Shown here one piece after another: positions 17,701 to 25,629 of a stretch of 64,000 bases of DNA (position 1 is the first letter of the stretch; every line of letters begins with the position of its first letter). The notes under the pieces were generated by a model. The model was not told where the DNA came from. It ran no database searches and was given only the letters and a program-made list of their open reading frames with translations. The DNA lies in assembly GCF_003347495.1 (NCBI RefSeq), contig NZ_QCXY01000010.1, forward strand, positions 124,001-188,000. Direction: 5' to 3'. The translations under genes and the position numbers were made by a program. Origin of the DNA: Pleomorphovibrio marinus. GTDB lineage: Bacteria > Bacteroidota > Bacteroidia > Cytophagales > Cyclobacteriaceae.

Positions 17701-19358
17701 GTAATTGAGTAAGTGTTTTGGTCAGGAAATTCTGATATTAAAGTGTTATTTGTGACATTAAGGTTCCTCACATCCGCACCTCTTGAATTATTGTCAACCA
17801 AGACCTGAAAGCCAGCTCCAAAAATAATATTGTCCCTGACGACAATATTCCTGTTGTTCGCCATTTTTACGCCGCTGTTTGCTGTCCGAGCAATAGTGTT
17901 CCCGATCACTTCAACACCATTGGTATTATCATCTAAAAACACCCCCTCCGCCTTGGGTTTAGCGTTTACAGGTCCGGGAGGTGCCCCATCTTTTGCCCCA
18001 ATACCATCCAAAATTATATTATCAATTACTTTCCTGCCTGTCATGTTTCTGTTGCTGTTTCCGACATAGGCATAAATCCCACCACCGTCGTCTTTTACGA
18101 AACAGAAATTCTGTACGTAGTTATTTTTAACTACTGTATTGTTGCCCCCGAAATAAATCCCGTTGAAACCGGTGTGCAAAACCTCATTATTTTCTACAAG
18201 ATTGCCATCTCCAATGGCCAAAATCCCCATTCCGTTTAAATCCCCGTTTTTTCCTCTTCCGGGTACATAATAGGTATGGTGTACTTTATTGCCAATTATT
18301 TTGTTTCCCCCATCCCCATGCCGAAGTGAAATTCCATTATTATAACTGTAGTTTACTTCCGAATTATTGATTTCCAAATCCTCAACATTATAGGAATTTA
18401 TGCCATTATTTCCTGAAAACTCCAACTTACTCGATTTGATCTGTACGCCTCTTCCGCTTCTTAAAAATACTAAATCATCATTAGACCCTCTTAAATTCAA
18501 GTTTTCGATCAACACAAAACTCGATCCGTTGTCCTTTCTAATCAAGTGATCTAAAGTAGATACCTCCACTTTATAATTTTGGGGGTTGTTTGATCCAAAA
18601 AACACATTCATCCTTCTGCGTGAAGGGTTGTAATACCATTCGCCAAATCTATCCAAAGTCTGGAGGTGATTCTGGATGAAAAACCCGTATCCCCGCCTAG
18701 GAGGAGTATTGCCCCCTGAGGCAGAAGCATAATGAAGGGTGTTGCCAGAGTGTGAGTTGATGCGATGAATGTCAGTTATCCAATCATTTTTCCGGATCAC
18801 CACGTCCCCTCCTGAGAAGTTAGTAGGTGCACCCAAGCTATTACCTGTAACAGAACTATTGCCCCCGTGGGAATCTATCCTTACGTACCCTCCATTGGAT
18901 GCGTTACTATTGGGAAATCTCCCTAATTCCTGAGGTTCACCGTTGATCAAAACAACCTTAACCTGATTTGAATTTACTTGGCTGGAAGATTCGAACCTTC
19001 CATTTCCAATCGAGTTCCAGCCCCTTAATTCTACAAACGAAGTAATTATTGGCATGTTTCCAGAACCGTAGGCCCCAATTTTTATGGGGTTGCCACTATT
19101 TCCTGAAGCATTAATGTTTATTGAACCGTAAAAGACGTCCCCTCTCCTAAACAATACCTGATCGCCAGGCCTTAAGGAAGAAAATATACTGTTTAACTTA
19201 TCAATGCTTCTCCAAGGGGTACTTGGATTTTGTGCCTGTCCTGAACTCCTCGAATCATCTCCTATTTCGGAACTGAAATAATAGGTTGCTGCCTCGGCAT
19301 AGGCAAACAACAAAAACAGGATTAAGAAAGAAGTGAGTTTTGTTAAAGTTGTTTTCAT
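14763..19358 (-). CDS. secreted right-handed beta-helix protein with three malectin-like domains and a T9SS sorting domain
   Basis: The start is set at the ATG at 19358, giving a clean signal peptide (MKTTLTKLTSFLILFLLFAY...) and 1531 aa. The longer open frame to 19481 adds 41 residues with no signal character. Residues about 22-620 form a right-handed beta-helix with the KDDGGGIYAYVG motif, then a CBM-like sandwich (about 630-770) and an Ig-like domain (about 833-913). A Gly/Ser linker leads into three malectin-like repeats starting near residues 938, 1104 and 1265. The C terminus from FYPNPAKDQ is a T9SS type A sorting domain. The architecture matches the 1693-aa paralogue minus one malectin unit, and the repeats are more diverged. 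The likely role is cell-surface polysaccharide binding or modification. Confidence 0.85.
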   Translation of the reverse strand: MKTTLTKLTSFLILFLLFAYAEAATYYFSSEIGDDSRSSGQAQNPSTPWRSIDKLNSIFSSLRPGDQVLFRRGDVFYGSININASGNSGNPIKIGAYGSGNMPIITSFVELRGWNSIGNGRFESSSQVNSNQVKVVLINGEPQELGRFPNSNASNGGYVRIDSHGGNSSVTGNSLGAPTNFSGGDVVIRKNDWITDIHRINSHSGNTLHYASASGGNTPPRRGYGFFIQNHLQTLDRFGEWYYNPSRRRMNVFFGSNNPQNYKVEVSTLDHLIRKDNGSSFVLIENLNLRGSNDDLVFLRSGRGVQIKSSKLEFSGNNGINSYNVEDLEINNSEVNYSYNNGISLRHGDGGNKIIGNKVHHTYYVPGRGKNGDLNGMGILAIGDGNLVENNEVLHTGFNGIYFGGNNTVVKNNYVQNFCFVKDDGGGIYAYVGNSNRNMTGRKVIDNIILDGIGAKDGAPPGPVNAKPKAEGVFLDDNTNGVEVIGNTIARTANSGVKMANNRNIVVRDNIIFGAGFQVLVDNNSRGADVRNLNVTNNTLISEFPDQNTYSITTLKNDISSMGNFDNNRISRPLGDGHSLFYRYVDGNGNTQSSHTDLNNWRSQFGKDRSSSFADFDIKGFEVRSIIERIFRNSTFDRNIDGINCSTCSWVSGVLSGGSLRVNSTNGNTMAISMGRISKEKNYLVKFKAKGSKSGSVQLYLRYSQSPWQTVSKRVTFNLSTSEEEYEAVFSPYADVDAANLMVDTEDNNFTYWVDDLEVAEADVQFTDPKEVFVFEYNRNGSKRSISLAGEFMDLSKRQVSGSVSLDPFKSIVLINKSGGNVEEQDPFSIKLITPSTTSNLEAGANLSLESEVSGNGVQKVAYYVGNELIGESQNSPYAVNWQDIPSGSHTISARLYSGGNMVKTSEPISLTVAAAPVDDSGSGSSSGGSGGADLPIFVNLGNESNQVAYQGNQFTPLGSSPLSTSGQSFSRNPQINGEPLFQTSMFGSNMNISVDVPNGEYLVRTYHIEDYFGASVPASNGQRVFNIAIQGTTVRSDFDIYRENQNNPIVLDFEKVRVTNGRLSIQLTASANNANISGIGIFKDEEDVPSNNTPPSGGTFRKHISVGGTDEVVFEGVKFDGEESGTRPRSQSTLARHEYASNEPIFQKERFGVRLTYSIDVPNGTYTVQTFHNEVFFGRSGPSAQPGRRVFDISLEGELVKPAFDIFVENQNRETVLTFEDIQVNDGKLDLDLRAIANNATISGISIVSDGSAIEKRGSSNFPGIFINAGSRNESSFGNELFESDFESNYFSSGSLPASNFVTGVHELFYTHRYARQMGYAIPVPNGKYTVITYHCESYFGVLIGDSGPGRRVFDIMIEGNKVVSNFDIYAKNQNKGVELRFENITVNDGTLNIDFSASANNALISGIAVLSEDSNNNAGSNLRVLGEELEVTTVNLDANSAKPKNEGVRFYPNPAKDQLFIETHRELPEMGVLVYTMSGQLVQNFNREDMIFEKGAYSLSLANLKSGVYLVRVISKDGVVEQKKVIVSQ
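15110..16548 (-). repeat. three tandem malectin-like domain repeats
   Basis: Three units of about 150 codons (approximately 16105-16548, 15610-16050 and 15110-15565). Shared elements are FG near the middle, a YHxE/FHNE motif, G(Q/R)RVF(D/N)I and NNA(N/T/L)ISGI. They are more divergent from one another than the four repeats of the paralogue. Confidence 0.78.
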
Positions 19359-19910
19359 AGAAAACTTTAATTTTAGTTGGTGGTATACTGTTATAAATAG
19401 GGCAATAGAATTCAACTCCCGATAAATTATCGGTAAATGAATAAGGATTGAACTGGATGGATAGAATACTACCCATTCCATTTAAACTAAGCTGTTAATT
19501 TTTAAGGAAGTACTAGTTGGTTTCTTAGGGTAATTAAGTTAACCTACACCAACCTTGGTAAAGATTGTGCCACAATTCACATATTCAAGGAAGCAACCAA
19601 TCCCTTGGCTATTCCCAGTCCCTTGAATAAATCATGAAAACCTTCACCACGTGTTTTGTATGTGCTTTTAGGTATTTTAAGCACTTAAAAATGCATTTAA
19701 AATGTCAGAATAGCAAATCTTTTAAAAGTTAAAGATTCAAAAAAAGGATGCAGGGTTTGAATCTTCACTTTTCCATCTTTACAAGTACCTGTTCAGCAAA
19801 CCTCCACAATGTGTGGATTAATTACACAAAATTGATTTTTACTAAGAAAATATGCTTTCATTATCATTACAATCACAAAAATAATTTCAAGTTCAGACCC
19901 AATTCATTCC
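19359..19910. other. intergenic region upstream of the 1531-aa beta-helix gene
   Basis: About 550 bases between the signal-peptide ATG at 19358 and the stop of the MOSC gene. It includes an in-frame 5' extension of the beta-helix gene that I judge non-coding, and otherwise AT-rich sequence with no recognisable gene, RNA or strong hairpin. The promoter for the beta-helix gene should lie here. Confidence 0.5.
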
Positions 19911-20708
19911 CTAATTCAAAACTGATAAGCGATCTCCCACCTTTACTTCCCCCTTTTCATAAGCTACTAAATTCTGTCCAAAAAGAACCTTTTTATCATT
20001 ATTCCTATAAGTAGCCAGGGTCCTTAGGGGTTCCTTACCCTTCTGCCCATTGCTAGGGTCAACGGTTGTCACCACACACCTTGCGCACGGCTTGGTAACC
20101 CTAAAGGTTATCCCCCCGATACTTATCTCCTTCCAATGGTCCTCCAAGAATGGGCTTGCCTCGGAAAAAACCAAATTAGGCCTAAACCTTTCCATGCCAA
20201 CCGGAGTAGAAAGTCTGCTGTTTAAGTCATCTAGGGATGACTGCCCAATGATTAGGAATGGCATGGCATCGGCAAAACTCACTTGTTCGATTTGATCCCT
20301 GTATTTTTCACCAAACTTTCTATCCGTTTGCTCCGTCATATGCACCAACTCACATTTCAAACCTAGCATCTCTGAAAACCACTGGTTTACCTCCCCTCCA
20401 AAAGTGAAGGCATTTACCTCATCCTCCCATACCCTTACTACCTTTCTATCTGCCTTTTCGGCAGAGAAAGGCAGCAACATGGATTCCTTAGGATGGTGCT
20501 TATGAAAAACCTTCACCCCTTCCGTAGTGAGGTCGGTCTGAAGCAAAACCATATGGGAAGTTTTTCTCTGAGTCATAAAATCCCCATTTTTATCCACAAG
20601 CATCCACCTGCGGTCATGAACAAACCCCTTCTCCAACACCTTGGCCGATTCCACTCGGATTCCACCCAATGATTTGATGGGATAGATATATATATCTTTT
20701 ATTTGCAT
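19911..20708 (-). CDS. MOSC domain-containing protein (YcbX/mARC-like)
   Basis: A 265-aa protein with an N-terminal MOSC beta-barrel (IYPIKSLGGI, GFVHDRRWMLVD) and a C-terminal MOSC domain with RFRPNLVF and PCARCVVTTVDP. MOSC proteins bind sulfurated molybdenum cofactor; in YcbX/mARC the conserved cysteine of this motif coordinates Mo, and the enzyme reduces N-hydroxylated compounds using an electron-transfer partner. Cys208 and Cys211 are visible here. There is no C-terminal ferredoxin domain like that of E. coli YcbX, so a separate electron donor would be needed. The gene stands alone between the beta-helix cluster and dnaK. The substrate is not predictable. Confidence 0.88.
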   Translation of the reverse strand: MQIKDIYIYPIKSLGGIRVESAKVLEKGFVHDRRWMLVDKNGDFMTQRKTSHMVLLQTDLTTEGVKVFHKHHPKESMLLPFSAEKADRKVVRVWEDEVNAFTFGGEVNQWFSEMLGLKCELVHMTEQTDRKFGEKYRDQIEQVSFADAMPFLIIGQSSLDDLNSRLSTPVGMERFRPNLVFSEASPFLEDHWKEISIGGITFRVTKPCARCVVTTVDPSNGQKGKEPLRTLATYRNNDKKVLFGQNLVAYEKGEVKVGDRLSVLN

Positions 20709-20919
20709 GTGCGTTTTTGACTAAATGGCAACCTTTTTCTGCACTATCTAACACCGCCTAATTCAAAAGAGTGCTGTCAGATCAGGTTGAATGCTGACAA
20801 ATTTTCTGCCAATCTGGCACTTATTTCGACCCAGACCCACTTGGCACATTGGTTGATAAGCTATTACTGATTTAAAAATCGGTAAATAATTTAAGACTAA
20901 AAATACATTTACATTAGTT

Positions 20920-22848
20920 ATGGGAAAGATTATTGGTATAGACTTGGGTACGACCAATTCCTGCGTTGCCGTAATGGAAGGAAGTGAGCCCGTAGTGATT
21001 CAGAATAGTGAAGGGCGTAGGACTACCCCCTCCATTGTGGCGTTTTTAGATAATGGAAACGGAGAAAGAAAAGCAGGGGATCCTGCAAAAAGACAGGCTA
21101 TCACCAATCCTGCAAATACCATTTCTTCCGTGAAGAGATTCATGGGGAAAAAATTCTCTGAAATTTCCGAAGAGAAAAAACATGCTTCTTATAAGGTAGA
21201 GCAAGGCCCCAATGACACGGTGACCATCAAGATCGGGGACAGGGCTTATACTCCGCAAGAGATTTCTGCCATGATCCTCCAAAAGATGAAATCGACCGCT
21301 GAGGATTTCCTGGGGCAAGAGGTGACGGAGGCCGTAATTACGGTACCTGCCTACTTCAATGACTCCGAAAGACAAGCCACAAAAGAGGCGGGTCAAATTG
21401 CGGGCCTGGAGGTAAAACGTATCATCAACGAGCCTACAGCTGCTGCATTGGCATATGGACTGGATAAAAAGAACCAGGACATGAAAATCGCCGTCTATGA
21501 CCTGGGCGGAGGTACATTTGACATTTCGATACTGGAACTTGGAGACGGTGTGTTTGAAGTGAAATCCACCAATGGTGACGTACACCTAGGGGGGGATGAC
21601 TTTGACCAGGTGATCATCAACTGGCTCGCCGATGAGTTCAAGGCCGAGGAAGAAATTGATCTCAGAAAAGACCCTATGGCTCTGCAGCGACTTAAGGAAG
21701 CGGCAGAAAAAGCAAAAATCGAAATTTCAAGCTCTTCGAGTACGGAAATCAACCTACCTTATATTACTGCTACTCAATCTGGACCAAAGCACTTGGTCAG
21801 AACATTATCCAGGGCGAAGTTCGAACAGCTTTCCGACGATCTGATCAGGAGATCCCTGGAGCCTGTTAAAAAGGCCATGAGCGATGCCGGACTATCCCCC
21901 TCTGATATCGATGAGGTGATCTTGGTGGGAGGTTCTACAAGAATCCCTAAGATTCAAGAAGAAGTGGAAAAGTTTTTCGGGAAGAAACCCTCAAAAGGGG
22001 TGAATCCTGACGAAGTAGTTGCCATAGGTGCTGCCATCCAAGGAGGTGTACTTACCGGTGAGGTAAAAGACGTGCTACTGTTGGACGTGACGCCACTTTC
22101 CTTAGGTATAGAAACCATGGGAGGGGTATTTACCAAACTCATTGAGTCCAATACTACCATACCCACCAAAAAATCCGAGGTTTTCAGTACCGCCGCAGAC
22201 AACCAGCCAGCCGTGGATATACATGTGCTGCAAGGCGAGCGGTCCATGGCCAAGGATAACCGAGCAATAGGTAGGTTTCAGTTGACCGATATTCCGCCTG
22301 CACCAAGGGGGGTACCCCAAATCGAGGTTACCTTCGATATTGATGCAAATGGTATATTGAATGTCTCCGCGAAAGACAAAGGTACAGGTAAGGAACAAAA
22401 GATTAAGATAGAAGCTTCTTCCGGACTTTCCCAGGATGAAATCGACAGAATGAAGAAGGAGGCGGAAGCCAATGCTGCAACAGATAAGGCAGAAAAAGAA
22501 AAAATAGACAAACTAAATCAGGCCGACGGATTGATCTTCCAAACTGAAAAGCAACTTAAGGAGTATGGAGAGAAGCTTTCTGAAGGAAACAAAACCGCTA
22601 TTACCGGTGCATTGGATAAACTGAAGGCAGCTCATCAGTCTCAGGATTTAGCTGGAATTGATGCAGGAATAGAAGCAGTGAACACAGCTTGGGGCGCAGC
22701 TTCCCAGGAAATCTACAGTGCCTCCCAAGGAGATGCTGAGGGTCAGCCAGGAGGAGCAGGTCCAGAATCAGGTGCCAGCGAATCAGGCACTGGTGATGGC
22801 GTCTCGGATGTGGATTACGAAGAAGTAAATGAAGAGGACAAAAAATAA
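20920..22848 (+). CDS. dnaK: molecular chaperone DnaK (Hsp70)
   Basis: A 642-aa Hsp70, normal length for bacteria. The ATPase domain (1-~385) starts [20 protein letters not shown] and includes the phosphate loop [14 protein letters not shown] and the adenosine motif [12 protein letters not shown]. The linker [16 protein letters not shown] leads into the beta-sandwich substrate domain (about 395-505) and a helical lid. The C terminus is Gly/Ser/Ala-rich and ends with an acidic [12 protein letters not shown] tail. It binds exposed hydrophobic peptides in the cytosol with DnaJ and GrpE; neither partner gene is adjacent. It is followed at once by a strong terminator, so it is probably a single-gene unit. 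Confidence 0.99.
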   Translation: MGKIIGIDLGTTNSCVAVMEGSEPVVIQNSEGRRTTPSIVAFLDNGNGERKAGDPAKRQAITNPANTISSVKRFMGKKFSEISEEKKHASYKVEQGPNDTVTIKIGDRAYTPQEISAMILQKMKSTAEDFLGQEVTEAVITVPAYFNDSERQATKEAGQIAGLEVKRIINEPTAAALAYGLDKKNQDMKIAVYDLGGGTFDISILELGDGVFEVKSTNGDVHLGGDDFDQVIINWLADEFKAEEEIDLRKDPMALQRLKEAAEKAKIEISSSSSTEINLPYITATQSGPKHLVRTLSRAKFEQLSDDLIRRSLEPVKKAMSDAGLSPSDIDEVILVGGSTRIPKIQEEVEKFFGKKPSKGVNPDEVVAIGAAIQGGVLTGEVKDVLLLDVTPLSLGIETMGGVFTKLIESNTTIPTKKSEVFSTAADNQPAVDIHVLQGERSMAKDNRAIGRFQLTDIPPAPRGVPQIEVTFDIDANGILNVSAKDKGTGKEQKIKIEASSGLSQDEIDRMKKEAEANAATDKAEKEKIDKLNQADGLIFQTEKQLKEYGEKLSEGNKTAITGALDKLKAAHQSQDLAGIDAGIEAVNTAWGAASQEIYSASQGDAEGQPGGAGPESGASESGTGDGVSDVDYEEVNEEDKK

Positions 22849-22880
22849 CAGTGTTCTTCATGACATTAGACAATAAAGTT

Positions 22881-22918
22881 AACGGCGTTTCCATACAATG
22901 GAAATGCCGTTCTTTTTT
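22881..22918 (+). terminator. rho-independent terminator of dnaK
   Basis: Stem AACGGC-G-TTTCCAT / ATGGAAA-T-GCCGTT with a 3-4 nt loop, followed by TCTTTTTT. It begins about 33 bp after the dnaK stop. Confidence 0.9.
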
Positions 22919-23002
22919 GTCGGCTGGCAGCAATCGGTTGATAGCAAAAACTTCTGACCAGATTATTAGTTTAGGGTATTTTACATTTAAGAGGGGGACA
23001 TT

Positions 23003-23377
23003 ATGCAACTAACTTCTGAAAACAAACTTAAAAAAGTGATAATAGTAGGTGACAGGCTCCTGATAAAACTCAAAAAGCCTGACCAAAAAACATCCAGTGG
23101 TTTATATCTTCCTCCAGGGGTCCAAGAAAAAGAAAAGGTCCAGCAAGGCTACATCATAAAAGCTGGCCCAGGATACCCCATCCCTCTTCCCGTGGAAGAC
23201 GACGAACCTTGGAAGGATCATTCTGAAAACGTGAAATACATCCCATTGCAAGCGAAAGAAGGGGATCTTGCCGTATTCCTACTCAATGGAGCCTATGAAG
23301 TAATTTACGAGGGGGAAAAATATTACATTGTTCCTCAAAATGCCGTCCTCATGCTTGAAAGGGAAGAAGACCTGTAG
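23003..23377 (+). CDS. GroES-like co-chaperonin family protein
   Basis: A 124-aa protein with the Cpn10 fold: VGDRLLIKLKKPDQKTSSGLYLP at the N terminus (the mobile-loop region), GYIIKAGPGY in the middle, and YYIVPQNAVLMLERE at the C terminus. It is longer than canonical GroES (about 95 aa), with an insert around PVEDDEPWKDHSENV, and has no groEL neighbour. It is therefore more likely a divergent second GroES-like protein than the main co-chaperonin. It is placed just after dnaK but separated by the dnaK terminator, and is followed by its own terminator. A role with the chaperonin or another partner is inferred from fold only. Confidence 0.82.
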   Translation: MQLTSENKLKKVIIVGDRLLIKLKKPDQKTSSGLYLPPGVQEKEKVQQGYIIKAGPGYPIPLPVEDDEPWKDHSENVKYIPLQAKEGDLAVFLLNGAYEVIYEGEKYYIVPQNAVLMLEREEDL

Positions 23378-23404
23378 GCCTTTATCACTCAAGTGTCCTA
23401 TTTG

Positions 23405-23438
23405 AAACCACCATGACTCATCATGGTGGTTTTTTTTG
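23405..23438 (+). terminator. rho-independent terminator of the GroES-like gene
   Basis: Perfect 12-bp stem AAACCACCATGA / TCATGGTGGTTT with a CTCA loop, followed by a T run. It starts 28 bp after the stop. Confidence 0.92.
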
Positions 23439-23783
23439 TTACTTGGTGTTTTTTATAACCTTACCTAGTTTTATCAAAAAATTTAAAATTTATATATATT
23501 TGTATTTTAATTTTGTTTTACGCATTTTTATAGAATTAAAATTTATAAATAATGGGTTCTTAGTTCATATTTGAACCTCATAGTCAAATAATATTATATT
23601 AAATTTCTTGATTATTTTTCATAAAAATAGGTATTGGGGTATTTTTTTAACCTATTTTTACCAATATGTTTGAATATATCGAATTTTCCGTTTATTTTTG
23701 ATCCATCAATTCGCCTATTCATTAAAACAAATAAAATTCTGTTTTTGAATAAGGTGAAATTAACATCAAAATCTTAAAAAACT
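23439..23783. other. AT-rich upstream region of the 23784 gene
   Basis: About 345 very AT-rich bases between the GroES-like terminator and the next ORF. There is no gene. It contains the promoter described at 23669-23700. The rest shows no structured element I can support. Confidence 0.6.
23669..23700 (+). promoter_or_regulatory. Bacteroidota-type promoter for the 23784 gene
   Basis: TTTG (23669-23672), a 20-nt spacer, then TATTTTTG (23693-23700): an exact match to the TTTG-N19-21-TAnnTTTG consensus of Bacteroidota. The predicted transcript start, near 23707, gives a 5' leader of about 77 nt. Confidence 0.75.
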
Positions 23784-24518
23784 ATGAAACACTCTAACAT
23801 TCCGACTTTATCAAAAGGGCTAATCGCCTTTTCTATGATTTTTTTGTTGGCTACAATGCCAGCGTTTTCACAGGACGATGACAAGTTCAGCTTCGATGTT
23901 ACCTTAAACTCGGATCAGTTCTTCGGGTTCTACCCGTTTTTTACTGGTGCGTACAGTCTATCAGAAACCACTGCATTTACCTTCTATGGTATCCTTTGGT
24001 CTGGTGGTACTGGTGGCGGATGGGGAAACTGGACAGAGTTTGGTGCTGGGTTTGATTTTTCGCCAGCGGATGGCTTCAATATCAATCCCCAAATCGGTGT
24101 ACTTGGTGGCAACCTGCTATCCTCCGGGACAGAAGGCCCACCCATTTTTGGAGACGGCATCGTACCTAACATCACCATCAACCTGGATAAAACCAGTGTG
24201 GAAGGGGAGTTTTATTTGGGATACTATGCACCTCTTAGGGATGAAGCTCCAGCGGGAGGTACGACATTGTCCTATCTACACTACTGGGCAAATTTCGGTG
24301 TGAAGGCCAGTGATTTCTTTTCGCTTGGCTTGCACTATGAGCAACTGACCAACACCGGTGGTTCTGAAGTTCCTGAAGCTACAGATGTATATCAATGGCT
24401 TGGCCCCTATGTACAGTTTTCGACTCCTTCTGGTGCTTTTGCAAGATTCTCCGCTGGAGGGGATCTGGTAGAAGGAAACGATTCTTTCTTTAAACTGACT
24501 ACCGGCTTTAGCTTCTAA
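23784..24518 (+). CDS. exported outer-membrane beta-barrel-like protein of unknown function
   Basis: A 244-aa protein with a signal peptide (KGLIAFSMIFLLATMPAFSQDD). The mature part alternates hydrophobic and polar residues, is rich in Gly and aromatic residues (ITINLDKTSVEGEFYLGYY, LHYWANFGVKASDFFSLGLHY), and ends with KLTTGFSF, a C-terminal aromatic typical of outer-membrane beta-barrels. I do not recognise a named family with certainty. It has an exact Bacteroidota promoter and a terminator right behind it, so it is a single-gene unit that is probably well expressed. An outer-membrane location is inferred. Confidence 0.7.
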   Translation: MKHSNIPTLSKGLIAFSMIFLLATMPAFSQDDDKFSFDVTLNSDQFFGFYPFFTGAYSLSETTAFTFYGILWSGGTGGGWGNWTEFGAGFDFSPADGFNINPQIGVLGGNLLSSGTEGPPIFGDGIVPNITINLDKTSVEGEFYLGYYAPLRDEAPAGGTTLSYLHYWANFGVKASDFFSLGLHYEQLTNTGGSEVPEATDVYQWLGPYVQFSTPSGAFARFSAGGDLVEGNDSFFKLTTGFSF

Positions 24519-24555
24519 AAAACGAATATTTGATTCTAGGTTTTACTAGCTTAAC

Positions 24556-24590
24556 AAAAAGCCGCCAGGTATTTTTCCTGGCGGCTTTTT
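24556..24590. terminator. bidirectional rho-independent terminator
   Basis: AAAAAGCCGCCAGG / CCTGGCGGCTTTTT with a 7-nt loop. Runs of A and T on both sides let it serve the plus-strand barrel gene and minus-strand hemB, which ends at the next base. Confidence 0.93.
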
Positions 24591-25562
24591 CTATGCTTTT
24601 TGGAGCAGTGCAAATTCCTTTGCAAAATAACTAAGGATGATATTAGCACCTGCACGCTTGATGGCCAGCAGGCTCTCCAACATGGCCCTCTGCCCATCCA
24701 GCCACCCCTTGTCGTCTGCGGCTTTAATCATACTGTATTCTCCACTTACATTGTAGGCAGATATCGGTAAGTCAAAATTGTCCCTTAAAAGTTTTATTAC
24801 GTCCAGATACGCCAAGGCTGGTTTTACCATAAGGAAATCCGCACCTTCTCCCACGTCCAACTCTGCTTCCATCAATGCTTCTTTCAGGTTGGCAGGATCC
24901 ATCTGGTAGGTTTTCTTGTCACCGGATTTAGGGGCAGAATCCAACGCGTCGCGAAAGGGATTATAAAATGCACTGGCATATTTGGCGGTATAAGACATAA
25001 TGGAAACTTCCTTGAACCCATTCTCATCCAATAAAGACCGGAGGTATCCCACCCGTCCATCCATCATGTCTGATGGACCGATTATATCGGCTCCGGCACT
25101 GGCTTGTGCCAAAGTCATTTTCCCCAAGATTGCCAGCGTCTCATCATTCAGGATTTTTCCATCCTCGACCAATCCGTCATGGCCATCCGAACTGTAGGGA
25201 TCCATCGCAACATCAGTCATCACACAAGCCTCTGGATATTGGCGCTTCACCTCCCGAATGGCCTTGAGGTAAAATGTATCCGGATTATAACTTTCAGTGG
25301 CATATTTGTCCTTCTTGCTTTCTGGGTAAGCGGGGAAGATATCAAAAGCCTTGATTCCCATGTTCAGGCATTCTTCCACTTCCCTTAAGAGCAAATCAGT
25401 GGAAAACCTATAGATTCCAGGCATGGAAGCCACTTCCACCTTTTGGTTTACCCCGTCAATCAAAAACAGGGGAAAAATAAAATCCTTCACCGAGAGTCGG
25501 GTTTCTTCCACCATATCCCGGATTACAGCTGACTTACGGTTTCTTCTTGGTCTTCTTAGCAT
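24591..25562 (-). CDS. hemB: porphobilinogen synthase (delta-aminolevulinic acid dehydratase)
   Basis: A 323-aa cytosolic enzyme that condenses two 5-aminolevulinate molecules into porphobilinogen in haem synthesis. The Schiff-base lysines are visible: Lys194 in SYTAKYASAFYNPF and Lys247 in FLMVKPALAYLD. The usual cysteine-rich zinc site is replaced by DVAMDPYSSDGHDG, so the enzyme should be of the zinc-independent (Mg/K-activated) class. The N-terminal arm begins RRPRRNRKSAVIRDMVEET. hemL, which makes the substrate, is at 47975-49276 in this window but is not linked to it. hemB is monocistronic between a terminator and the porin gene. Confidence 0.98.
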   Translation of the reverse strand: MLRRPRRNRKSAVIRDMVEETRLSVKDFIFPLFLIDGVNQKVEVASMPGIYRFSTDLLLREVEECLNMGIKAFDIFPAYPESKKDKYATESYNPDTFYLKAIREVKRQYPEACVMTDVAMDPYSSDGHDGLVEDGKILNDETLAILGKMTLAQASAGADIIGPSDMMDGRVGYLRSLLDENGFKEVSIMSYTAKYASAFYNPFRDALDSAPKSGDKKTYQMDPANLKEALMEAELDVGEGADFLMVKPALAYLDVIKLLRDNFDLPISAYNVSGEYSMIKAADDKGWLDGQRAMLESLLAIKRAGANIILSYFAKEFALLQKA

Positions 25563-25629
25563 GGTTCAGTTGATAACTTTTCGGTTTCCTGAGCTAAAAT
25601 TACCAAAAACCCCCAAGAAATGTAGTTTA

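Noticed and set aside
19359-19481. 41-codon N-terminal extension of the 1531-aa beta-helix protein
   Set aside because: The extension would bury the signal peptide inside the protein. The ATG at 19358 gives a standard signal peptide.
20763-20957. 64-codon minus-strand ORF upstream of dnaK
   Set aside because: It covers the dnaK promoter region and start, with no conserved features.
21590-21600. G-run in dnaK as a slippage site
   Set aside because: Only about seven Gs, inside an essential conserved gene; not expected to vary.
22601-23008. 135-codon minus-strand ORF over the end of dnaK and its terminator
   Set aside because: It reads through the dnaK terminator hairpin and has no signal or family motif; shadow of dnaK.
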